This document shows positions 23,922 to 31,301 of a stretch of DNA of 32,936 nucleotides, piece after piece. How positions within the stretch are numbered: position 1 is the stretch's first letter; every line of letters starts with the position of its first letter. The notes beneath the pieces are model-generated. The model searched no databases and was not told the origin of the DNA. It saw only the letters and a list, made by a program, of their open reading frames with translations. The translations under genes and the position numbers were made by a program. Origin of the DNA: Comamonadaceae bacterium (GTDB lineage: Bacteria > Pseudomonadota > Gammaproteobacteria > Burkholderiales > Burkholderiaceae_C); NCBI GenBank assembly GCA_947372495.1, contig CANBTZ010000006.1, positions 1 through 32,936 on the forward strand. Direction: 5' to 3'.

Positions 23922-25493
23922 TCAGATCGCTGCGGTCTTGATGAGCTTTCGCGCAGCCTCCACCAACAGCTCTGCGCGCATCTTGATGAAGTCAGCGTAG
24001 TTCATGGAGCCGTCCATCGCAGCAACAGGAAGCAGCGACGAAGCAGCAATCGAGGCGCGAAGCGCGGCGTCGATTTTGGGCATGTAGTCTGCGGGTGAGG
24101 AGTCACTGATCGAGCGGTTGTCGGCCTGACTGAGGAAGCAGACGTTGGCGATGATGTTGGACTCGCTGAACTTGATACCCTGAGAGTTCAGGAATGCCTT
24201 GGGGTAGACGTGGTGGAACTCGCGCGCGTTGTATGCGGACATGGCCGTGCTCAGGTCCACCAGACTGTTCGACAGGAAACTGCGTGGGGCGCACTGCGCG
24301 AGGAGACAAATGGTGGCCTTAGCTGCGGTCGAATTGATACGCCAAGTCTTCATGAAAAGGCTGGGCGGAACTTCAGCATTGAATGAGTCGAACACCGGCT
24401 TCCCATTCGCCAGAGCATGCATCGATTCAATGTCTTCCATGACAGCGACATTGGTACCCGCCTTATAGCGCTGAGTGAAAGAAACAAACCAGAACCATCG
24501 CTTGAGCCCAGTCATCTGCGCTGCGTTCGGCTTCAGCGTCAGTGAGAAGAACTTCACAAGCGGTACGAACATGATTGGGAATGGGATGAAGACGACGTTC
24601 TTGATGTGCAGTTCCTTCTCCAGGAAATCAACGGTGGCGTAGATCGCCTGCTTCAAGCGCAGCATTCCGTCGATCAAATTCTCTGGCGGCGTGTCCACTA
24701 ACGCATCGGCGTCGATCCTGTTCAGCACCACAGCCGCGAGGCTGCGCATGAGCAGCCCCTCATCAAGTTGGTCGTACCCCTTGTCCGACAGCTTGTCGAG
24801 AACCCCCTCGATTTCCTTCCTAAGATCAAACTGATCCGACCACGTCCAGGCCGCGAGCAGTTCGAGAGTGCTGAGGCTCGTCCCTGACGAGTTAATGCGC
24901 TGAAATACCCGACAGACCTCTTGGTTGGTGCGATCCCTGATTGTGACGACAGGGAATTCGTAGTCCTTGAAGCGCTCGGTAAGATTTGCGATCACCGTTT
25001 TCTTCTCGTCGTCGAAGCGCGTCATCTCGGGAAGTAGCTTCGTCGTATCGAGGATGACACGAAGGTTGATCGAGGTTTTCGGATCAGCCTCAGCGTAATG
25101 GATGAACTCCTCGGTGGAAGGTACGAAGCACACGTTGAACCGGTCGGCAAGCTCCGGATCAGAAGTCTTGGCGTCCGAGTTGAAGACGCCGTATAGGGTT
25201 GTCAGGCGCTGCTGGCCGTCGAGGACATAGTTGACCGGATAGTCCTCCGGCGTCTTCGGCAGTTCGAAGCCACCTACGTTGCGTTCATGCGTGAGCGCCT
25301 CCTTGGTGGACCAAAGTAGCAACGAACCGACCGGAAAACCGCGGTAGATCGAGTCGAGCAAACTCATGATCTGCTCGTCATCCCAAACATACTCACGCTG
25401 GAAGACGGGAATCTTGATGTTCCCCTTCGCTACGTCCGTGAGCAGCGACGAGAGTCGCGGGTTTGATGGTGTGATCTTGTGAGCTCCCGCCAT
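23922..25493 (-). CDS. DUF262/DUF1524 (GmrSD-like) protein, putative type IV restriction or defence nuclease
   Basis: Product of 523 aa. The N-terminal DUF262 (ParB/Srx-like) domain has IKIPVFQREYVWDDEQIMSLLDSI and the NTPase signature DGQQRLTT (92-99), then RVFQRINSSGTSLS. The C-terminal half has a degenerate HNH-type (DUF1524) core with FHHVYPKAF (426-434), NIIANVCFLS and DNRSISDSSPADY. In GmrSD, SspE and related proteins these domains couple nucleotide hydrolysis to DNA nicking of modified or phage DNA. Here both domains are in one chain, and no Ssp or BREX partner gene is adjacent. AAAGG lies 7 nt before the ATG. It is separated from the coiled-coil gene by about 300 nt. Confidence 0.85.
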   Translation of the reverse strand: MAGAHKITPSNPRLSSLLTDVAKGNIKIPVFQREYVWDDEQIMSLLDSIYRGFPVGSLLLWSTKEALTHERNVGGFELPKTPEDYPVNYVLDGQQRLTTLYGVFNSDAKTSDPELADRFNVCFVPSTEEFIHYAEADPKTSINLRVILDTTKLLPEMTRFDDEKKTVIANLTERFKDYEFPVVTIRDRTNQEVCRVFQRINSSGTSLSTLELLAAWTWSDQFDLRKEIEGVLDKLSDKGYDQLDEGLLMRSLAAVVLNRIDADALVDTPPENLIDGMLRLKQAIYATVDFLEKELHIKNVVFIPFPIMFVPLVKFFSLTLKPNAAQMTGLKRWFWFVSFTQRYKAGTNVAVMEDIESMHALANGKPVFDSFNAEVPPSLFMKTWRINSTAAKATICLLAQCAPRSFLSNSLVDLSTAMSAYNAREFHHVYPKAFLNSQGIKFSESNIIANVCFLSQADNRSISDSSPADYMPKIDAALRASIAASSLLPVAAMDGSMNYADFIKMRAELLVEAARKLIKTAAI

Positions 25494-25694
25494 AGATGTA
25501 CCTTTATGTGATATTTATTCGCTCATATTAAACCAAAAGAATCCGTACAAAAGAAGAAGTAAGCTGCCCAACCTTGAAGTGGCGACCGTTCTACGTGGAA
25601 GTGGCCATTTACCCGTTGAGCACGAACGTCCGCTATCAGCCTAAATGCCGATCGATCTAGGCCTTCTACAGCTTCTAACCAAGTCCTTTTTCGT
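25494..25694. other. Right edge of the accessory island
   Basis: About 200 nt without a gene. The part next to the DUF262 start is AT-rich; on the minus strand TTGTAC and TAATAT lie 15 bp apart and could be a weak promoter for that gene. The rest is GC-richer and looks non-coding. No attachment-site repeat matching the left edge was found by eye. Confidence 0.4.
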
Positions 25695-26090
25695 TCACTC
25701 CGGCACCACCGCCGTCACCTCAATCTCCACCAAAGCCCGGTCCTCCACCAGATCAGCCACCTGCACCAGCGTCATGGCCGGATAGTTCTTGCCAATGACT
25801 TCCTGGTAGACCTTGCCCAGCTCCCTGCCACGGGCTAGGTATTCCTTCTTGTCTTTGACGTACCAGGTCATGCGGGCCATGTGCTGCGGGCCTGCGCCTG
25901 CGCAGGCCAGCGTGTCGACGATGTTTTGCAGGGCCTGGCGGCACTGGGCGACAAAGTCGTCGGTCTCGAACTGGGCTTGGCCGTTCCAGCCGATCATGCC
26001 CGCGACGAACACCATGCGGCCACGCGCTTCGATGCCGTTGGCATAGCCTTTGGCGGGTGCCCAGCCTTCGGGTTGCAAGACGTTGAACAT
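25695..26090 (-). CDS. Rid-family (YjgF/YER057c/UK114) protein without the catalytic Arg
   Basis: Product of 131 aa; the start at 26090 has AGGAG 7 nt upstream. The family pattern is clear (VFVAGMIGWNG, QALQNIVDTLACAGAG, ARMTWYVKD, VEIEVTAVV). The Arg of RidA that binds the substrate carboxylate (E. coli position 105, in FPARSCVEV) is replaced by Met106 in YPAMTLVQV, so classical 2-imino-acid deaminase activity is unlikely. It is the last gene of the 2-aminobenzoyl-CoA-type operon, 10 nt after the ligase gene, where it may handle an enamine or imine CoA intermediate or have another role (inference). Confidence 0.87.
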   Translation of the reverse strand: MFNVLQPEGWAPAKGYANGIEARGRMVFVAGMIGWNGQAQFETDDFVAQCRQALQNIVDTLACAGAGPQHMARMTWYVKDKKEYLARGRELGKVYQEVIGKNYPAMTLVQVADLVEDRALVEIEVTAVVPE

Positions 26091-26100
26091 ATGGGGCTCC

Positions 26101-27774
26101 TCAGGAAGAAATTTGACGCAGCTTGAAGCGCTGCAGTTTGCCGGTTTCGGTGCGGGGCAAGGCGTCCAAAAAGACCACCTTGCGCGGGTACTTGAACGGG
26201 GCGATGGTTTGTTTGACGTGCTCTTGCAGGGCTTTTTCCATGGCGGCATCGCCCGTGTGGCCGGGTTTGAGCACCACATAGGCCTGCACGATGTGGCCAC
26301 GGTCTTCGTCGGGCATGCCGACCACACCGCACTCGGCCACGGCCGGGTGTTGCAGCAAAGCGCCTTCCACCTCAGGGCCTGCGATGTTGTAGCCCGCCGA
26401 GATGATCATGTCGTCGTTGCGCGCCTGGTAGCTGAAGTAGCCGTCGGCATCCATGACAAAGGTGTCGCCGGGCAGGTTCCAGCCGTCTTTCACATAGTCT
26501 TGCTGGCGCGGGTCGGCCAGGTATTTGCAGCCTGTGGGGCCGCGCACCGCGAGCCGCCCCACGGTGCCGGGGGGCACGGGTTGCATGTCGTCGCCCACGA
26601 TCTGCGCCACATAGCCGGGCACCACTTGGCCAATGCTACCGGGGCGCACTTGCGCGCCCGCACTGGAGATGTAGATGTGGATCACTTCGGTGCCGCCAAT
26701 GCCATCGGTCATCTCGATGCCTGTGGCCTGCTTCCACAGCTGGCGGGTGGCGTCGGGCAAGGCCTCGCCTGCCGAGACGGGGTGCTTGAGGCTCGACAGG
26801 TCAACGCCTTTGGCCAGAGTCGCCATTTGGCGGTACATGGTGGGCGCGGTGTAGCACTGCGTGGCTCGGTACTTGGCAATGGTCTGCATCAAGGTTTCGG
26901 GCGTGTGCTTTTCGAGCAGCACGGTGCTCGCGCCATAGCGCAGCGGAAAGGCCAACAAACCACCCAAGCCGAAAGTGAAGGCAATCGGCGGCGTGCCGCA
27001 GACCACATCGTTCTCGTTCATCTTCAAGATGTGGCGCGGGAACAAATCGCACATGGCCAGCACATCGCGGTGGAAGTGCATGGTGCCCTTGGGCTTGCCT
27101 GTGGTGCCGCTGGTGAAAGCAATCAGACACACGTCGTCGCGACTGGTGGCGTGAGGCGTGTACGCGCCACTTTGCTGCGCCATGCGCTGCTCCAAGCCAT
27201 CATGGGCATCGCTGCGAAACTGCACCAGCTGCTGCAAGCTGGCCATGTGGCTGGCGTGACCGCGTGTCATGCAGTGCTGCAATTCATCGGCCAGCAGGCT
27301 GTCGCAAAGTGCAGCGCTGACCTGCGCTTTGTCGATGATCTGTGCCAGCTCGCCTGCACGCAGCAGCGGCATGGTGGGCACCGCCACCAGGCCCGCCTTG
27401 AGCGCGCCCAGCAAGCAAGCGGCCATCATGGGGCTGTTGCCGCCGCGCAGCAAAATGCGGTTTCCGGGCACGAGGCCCATGTCGAGGGTCAGCACCTGGG
27501 CGATGCGGTTGCTCTTGTCTTGCAACTGCGCATACGTCCAACTGAAGTCGCCACCGCCCTTGTTGAAGTCGCTCACGCCATGCAGCGCGATGCGATCGCC
27601 TCGGCCTTCGCTCACATGCCGGTCCACCAATTCCACCGCGCAGTTAATCAGGTCCGGGTAGTCCAGTTCAGGTCGGTCCGCCATGAACACGGGCAGCTGG
27701 TCTTTGGGCGGCAGCCGGTCGCGGGCAAAGGTGTCGGTGTGGCTGCTGGGCAGCAGTTGGTTCCAGTCGCTCAT
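26101..27774 (-). CDS. Benzoate-CoA-ligase-family ligase, probably 2-aminobenzoate-CoA ligase
   Basis: Product of 557 aa. ANL-superfamily motifs are A3 IAFTSGTTGKPKGTMHFH, SAGEALPD, TDGIGGTEVIHIYIS (A5 region), DGWNLPGDTFVMDADGYFSYQARNDDMIISAGYNI-type hinge (in parts), and the catalytic lysine in PRTETGKLQRFKL. The FHRDV, GTPPIAFTFGLGG and GGTEVIHIYIS segments are typical of aryl-CoA ligases that activate benzoate or 2-aminobenzoate. Context with a monooxygenase/OYE fusion at 31302 points to 2-aminobenzoate, with salicylate as the alternative. It follows the acyl-CoA dehydrogenase gene after 1 nt. Confidence 0.85.
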   Translation of the reverse strand: MSDWNQLLPSSHTDTFARDRLPPKDQLPVFMADRPELDYPDLINCAVELVDRHVSEGRGDRIALHGVSDFNKGGGDFSWTYAQLQDKSNRIAQVLTLDMGLVPGNRILLRGGNSPMMAACLLGALKAGLVAVPTMPLLRAGELAQIIDKAQVSAALCDSLLADELQHCMTRGHASHMASLQQLVQFRSDAHDGLEQRMAQQSGAYTPHATSRDDVCLIAFTSGTTGKPKGTMHFHRDVLAMCDLFPRHILKMNENDVVCGTPPIAFTFGLGGLLAFPLRYGASTVLLEKHTPETLMQTIAKYRATQCYTAPTMYRQMATLAKGVDLSSLKHPVSAGEALPDATRQLWKQATGIEMTDGIGGTEVIHIYISSAGAQVRPGSIGQVVPGYVAQIVGDDMQPVPPGTVGRLAVRGPTGCKYLADPRQQDYVKDGWNLPGDTFVMDADGYFSYQARNDDMIISAGYNIAGPEVEGALLQHPAVAECGVVGMPDEDRGHIVQAYVVLKPGHTGDAAMEKALQEHVKQTIAPFKYPRKVVFLDALPRTETGKLQRFKLRQISS

Positions 27775-27775
27775 G

Positions 27776-28960
27776 TCAAGCTTTCAACATGTCTTTGCCG
27801 ATGATGAGCTGCTGCACTTCGGTGGCGCCTTCGTAAATGCGCAGTGCCCGGATCTCGCGGTACAGCGACTCCACCATCACGCCTTTTTTGACGCCCATAC
27901 CGCCGTGCATCTGCACCGCCATGTCGATGATCTGCTGGGCGTTTTCGGTCGCGGTCATCTTGGCCATGGCCGCCTCACGGGTGATGCGACCGCCTTGGTC
28001 GCGCAACCAAGCAGCGCGGTACGTCAAAAGCGTGGCCGCGTCCAGCATGGTGGCCATCTGCGCGATCTTGGTTTGGGTGATCTGGAAGTCGCCCAAGGTT
28101 TGGCCAAACATCTTGCGTGAACGCGCCCAGCTGATGGACTCGTGCAGCGCACGCCGCCCAAAACCCAAAGCGGCTGCCGCGACCGAGGTGCGGAACACAT
28201 CGAGCGTGGCCATGGCGACCTTGAAGCCTTGGCCCGCTTCGCCAATGCGTTGCTTGGCAGCGACCTTGCAGTTGTCAAACTTGAGCGTGGCCAGTGGGTG
28301 AGGGGCCACCACGTCGATGCGCTCTTCAATCGACAGGCCAGGCGTGTCGGCATCGACAATGAAAGCCGTGATGCCGCGTGCGCCGGGTGCTTCGCCCGTG
28401 CGGGCGAACACCACATAAAAGTCGGCGATGCCGCCGTTGCTGATCCAGGTCTTGCGGCCGTTGAGCACATAGCCGTCTGCCGTTGCGGTGGCGCTGCACT
28501 GCATGGCGGCTACGTCGGAACCCGCATCGGGCTCGCTCAAGGCAAAGGCGCTCAAGGCCTGGCCCGACGCCACACGCGCCAGGTAGCGCTGTTTTTGATC
28601 GGCTGAGCCCATGAGGCTGATGGCGCCTGTGCCCAAGCCCTGCATGGCAAACGCGAAGTCAGACAAGCCGTTATGGAAAGCCAGCGTCTCGCGCAGCAGG
28701 CAGAGCTGGCGGGTGTCGATCACATCTGACGCTGCGCCATAGGCCGTGCCCGACACTGCATGCTTGAGCCAGCCGCCGCTGCCCAGCAGGCGCACCAGAC
28801 GGATGCATTCGGCATCCACCGCGTCGCGGCTTTCGTCGTGGTGCGCGTGGGCCAGGTGCGCGTTGCACCAAGCGTCCAAGCGCACTTTGAAGTCGCGGTG
28901 GCTGTTGTCAAAGAAAGGCCAGTCGAGTTCTGGCGGGTGAGTCGCTGTGTGATTTGACAT
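27776..28960 (-). CDS. Acyl-CoA dehydrogenase
   Basis: Product of 394 aa with full-length family architecture: [13 protein letters not shown] and [22 protein letters not shown] in the flavin/substrate region, [18 protein letters not shown], and the C-terminal [11 protein letters not shown] with the canonical catalytic Glu377. This is a normal FAD-dependent dehydrogenase, in contrast to the atypical member at 14103-15383. In this operon it probably oxidises the ring-derived CoA ester during beta-oxidation-like steps. It starts 3 nt after the crotonase gene. Confidence 0.92.
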   Translation of the reverse strand: MSNHTATHPPELDWPFFDNSHRDFKVRLDAWCNAHLAHAHHDESRDAVDAECIRLVRLLGSGGWLKHAVSGTAYGAASDVIDTRQLCLLRETLAFHNGLSDFAFAMQGLGTGAISLMGSADQKQRYLARVASGQALSAFALSEPDAGSDVAAMQCSATATADGYVLNGRKTWISNGGIADFYVVFARTGEAPGARGITAFIVDADTPGLSIEERIDVVAPHPLATLKFDNCKVAAKQRIGEAGQGFKVAMATLDVFRTSVAAAALGFGRRALHESISWARSRKMFGQTLGDFQITQTKIAQMATMLDAATLLTYRAAWLRDQGGRITREAAMAKMTATENAQQIIDMAVQMHGGMGVKKGVMVESLYREIRALRIYEGATEVQQLIIGKDMLKA

Positions 28961-28963
28961 GGC

Positions 28964-29824
28964 TCAGTCCCCTTCAAAAACGGGCGTTTGCTTGGCCACA
29001 AAGGCGTGGTACGCCCGGTGGAAGTCGTTGGTGGCCATGCAGATGGCTTGGGCCTGGGCTTCGGCTTCGATGGCTTCGTCCACGCCCATGTTCCATTCTT
29101 GTTGCAGCATTTTTTTGGTGATGCCGTTGGCAAATGTGGGGCCTGCCACCAGCTGGGCGGCGATGGCTTGTGCATCGGACAGCACGGTGCCTGCCTCGCA
29201 CACGCGGTTGTAAAAACCCCAGCGCTCAGCTTCCAGCGCGCCCAGTCCACGCCCGGTGAAGAGCAACTCGCTCGCACGCCCTTGGCCGATGATGCGCGGC
29301 AAGAGCGCGCACGCGCCCATGTCGCAACCGGCCAGACCGACCTTGTTGAACAGGAAATAAGTCTTGCTGCGCTCGGTGCCGTAGCGCAGGTCAGACGCCA
29401 TGGCCAGGATCGCGCCTGCGCCCGCGCACACGCCATCGATCGCCGCGATGATGGGTTGTGGGCAGGCGCGCATGGCCTTGACCAAGTCGCCCGTCATGCG
29501 GGTGAAGGCCAAGAGGCCGGGCATGTCGAGTTGGGTGAGCGGGCCGATGATTTCGTGCACATCGCCACCCGAGCAAAAATCGCCACCCTCGCCCGTGATG
29601 ACCACGGCGTGGATGTCAGGTGCATAGGGCAGGGCGCGGAAAAAGTCACGCAGCTCGGCATACGAATCGAACGACAGCGGGTTCTTGCGCTCGGGGCGGT
29701 TCAGGCTCACGGTGGCTACACCGTCTTTGACGGACAGCAAAAAATGCTCGGGCTGGTAGCCCGCCATGGGCTGGTTGTGGCGGGGCAGCTGGTGCGGCTG
29801 GCCGGGCAGGTAGCGTTGCGTCAT
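28964..29824 (-). CDS. Crotonase-superfamily protein (enoyl-CoA hydratase/isomerase-like)
   Basis: Product of 286 aa; an internal ATG at residue 20 (MAGYQPEHF) is an alternative start. The oxyanion-hole segments are present: [10 protein letters not shown] and [18 protein letters not shown]. The two Glu residues of classical enoyl-CoA hydratase are not seen: the first position is Ile139 and the second is Lys161. An Asp (168, in GCDMGA) sits where PaaG-type isomerases have their acidic residue. So a hydratase label is uncertain; an isomerase or ring hydrolase is equally possible. The start overlaps the MarR stop by 4 nt. Confidence 0.88.
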   Translation of the reverse strand: MTQRYLPGQPHQLPRHNQPMAGYQPEHFLLSVKDGVATVSLNRPERKNPLSFDSYAELRDFFRALPYAPDIHAVVITGEGGDFCSGGDVHEIIGPLTQLDMPGLLAFTRMTGDLVKAMRACPQPIIAAIDGVCAGAGAILAMASDLRYGTERSKTYFLFNKVGLAGCDMGACALLPRIIGQGRASELLFTGRGLGALEAERWGFYNRVCEAGTVLSDAQAIAAQLVAGPTFANGITKKMLQQEWNMGVDEAIEAEAQAQAICMATNDFHRAYHAFVAKQTPVFEGD

Positions 29825-30330
29825 TTTGTCTCCTTCGATTGTGTTGGGGTGCCGGACTTCAAGGTGCCCAGCAATTGATGCAGTTGTGTTTGTTCTCGCT
29901 CAGCCAGCGGCGACAGCAGCTCGACGACCCAGCCCTCGTGCGCCAGGGCCATGGCCGCGAAAGCGCTGCGCCCAGCATCGGTCAGGCTGACGGTGTAGGA
30001 GCGCCTGTCGCTGGCCTGCATTTGCCGCTGCACCAGTTGTTCTTTTTCAAGCTGGTCAACTATTGATGTGACGTTGCCACCCGTGACCATCATGCGGCGC
30101 GACAGCTCGCTCATCGACAGGCCTTGCGGTTCGCGCTCCAGTTGCGCCATCAGGTCAAAGCGCGGCAGCGTGATGTCAAACTGCTCGCGCAAGCGTTGGC
30201 GGATCGTGTCTTCGATGCGGGTGGTGGCCGACAACAAACGCAACCACAGTCGCAGCGAGGCGTGGTGGTCGGCGTGCGCGCACTTTTCCATGTCCACAGA
30301 GGCCATGTCAGTGTCTTGTCGTGCGCTCAT
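29821..30330 (-). CDS. MarR-family transcriptional regulator
   Basis: Product of 169 aa. The start at 30330 overlaps the SDR stop by 4 nt (ATGA); the longer open frame runs through the SDR gene. The winged helix is visible: [47 protein letters not shown], in parts, then the wing [15 protein letters not shown]. It lies inside the operon between the SDR and crotonase genes, so it is likely an autoregulated repressor responding to an aryl-CoA intermediate, as is known for several CoA-dependent aromatic pathways. Confidence 0.92.
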   Translation of the reverse strand: MSARQDTDMASVDMEKCAHADHHASLRLWLRLLSATTRIEDTIRQRLREQFDITLPRFDLMAQLEREPQGLSMSELSRRMMVTGGNVTSIVDQLEKEQLVQRQMQASDRRSYTVSLTDAGRSAFAAMALAHEGWVVELLSPLAEREQTQLHQLLGTLKSGTPTQSKETK

Positions 30331-31118
30331 GACACCAGCTCCCCACCATCGATGGCAATCGATTGACCGTTGATCGCATCGCTGCCTGCTGCGCACAGCC
30401 ACAGCACGCTTTGCGCCACTTCGTGCGGCTGCACCATGCGCTGCTGCGGGTTGCTGGCGGCCAAGGCCTGGCGCGCTTCGGCTTCGCTCTTGCCGGTTTT
30501 GCTCACGATGTTTTGCACCGCTTCGCGCACGATGTCGGTCTCGGTGTAGCCGGGGCAAACCGCGTTCACGGTCACGCCTTTGCGGGCCAACTCAAGGGCC
30601 AGCGCTTTGGTCAGGCCCACCACGCCGTGCTTGGCGGCCACATAGGCACTCACATAGGCATAGCCTTTGAGGCCTGCTGTGCTCGCGATGTTGATGATTC
30701 GCCCAGGCGTGCCTGCTTTGGCCGCTTCGAGCATGCCCGGCAGCACGGCCTGGATGCAGTGGTAAGTGCCTGTGAGGTTGACGTTCAGCATCTGCTGCCA
30801 CAGCGCGGCATCGGTCTTGGCAAAGGGCGCGCTGTGCGCCTGGCCCGCGTTGTTGACTAGGATGTTCACCGAACCAAAGCGGGCATTCGCTTGCTGCACC
30901 GCCGCTTGCACGGCGTGTTCATCGGCCACGTCCATGGGCGCGATCAGCACCGCCACGTCGGGCACCTGCGCACGCAGCGCCTCGGCTTGCGCCTGCAGCT
31001 TGTCGTGCGAGCGGCCACACAGGGTCAGGCGGCAACCCGCTTGCGCGAGCTGCAACGCGATGGCAGCGCCAATGCCTGCGCCCGCGCCTGTGATGAGGGC
31101 GTGGCGGTTGCTCAACAT
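30327..31118 (-). CDS. Short-chain dehydrogenase/reductase, 3-hydroxyacyl-CoA dehydrogenase type
   Basis: Product of 263 aa of the classical SDR length. It has the cofactor motif TGAGAGIG (10-17), NNAG, the catalytic Ser in INIASTAG, YVAAK (Tyr/Lys of the active site), CPGYTETD, and the typical end NGQSIAIDGGELV. GRSHDK after the second strand suggests NADP or NAD binding without deciding which. In this operon it would oxidise the 3-hydroxyacyl-CoA formed by the crotonase. GGGGG lies about 6 nt before the ATG, right after REP units. Confidence 0.92.
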   Translation of the reverse strand: MLSNRHALITGAGAGIGAAIALQLAQAGCRLTLCGRSHDKLQAQAEALRAQVPDVAVLIAPMDVADEHAVQAAVQQANARFGSVNILVNNAGQAHSAPFAKTDAALWQQMLNVNLTGTYHCIQAVLPGMLEAAKAGTPGRIINIASTAGLKGYAYVSAYVAAKHGVVGLTKALALELARKGVTVNAVCPGYTETDIVREAVQNIVSKTGKSEAEARQALAASNPQQRMVQPHEVAQSVLWLCAAGSDAINGQSIAIDGGELVS

Positions 31119-31129
31119 GCTTTGCCCCC

Positions 31130-31253
31130 TGTAGGAGCGGCGCCCTCGCCGCGATGGGAAATTATTGGAGCCACCTCGCCTTGATTGGTTTCTGTGGGAG
31201 CGGCGCCCTCGCCGCGATGGACGCCCATTCGCGACGAGGGCGTCGCTCCCACA
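31130..31253. repeat. REP-like palindromic elements, three good units plus one degenerate
   Basis: Two nearly identical direct units, TGTAGGAGCGGCGCCCTCG… (31130-31157) and TGTGGGAGCGGCGCCCTCG… (31193-31220), are followed by an inverted unit (31229-31253, ending GCGTCGCTCCCACA). A degenerate GGAGC unit lies near 31167-31180. The block sits between the OYE-fusion gene and the SDR gene, inside the presumed operon. Each body is itself palindromic. Confidence 0.82.
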
Positions 31254-31301
31254 AATTCAAATTGCAAGGAAGTTGAAGCCCCCCCATGTGAATGCAACAT
31301 C

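Noticed and set aside
23638-24000. Plus-strand open frame of about 120 aa between the coiled-coil and DUF262 genes
   Set aside because: It overlaps the end of the DUF262 gene, has odd composition and no domain or ribosome-binding site.
18481-25694. Attachment-site direct repeats at the island edges
   Set aside because: By-eye comparison of both edges gave only short partial matches (TTCTTTCACAGC versus TTCTACAGC), and there is no integrase or tRNA gene.
26050-27804. Very long plus-strand open frame (584 aa) in the 2-aminobenzoate region
   Set aside because: It is an antisense shadow of the CoA ligase gene, His/Ala/Gly-rich in the way typical of GC-rich complement frames, with no recognisable domain.
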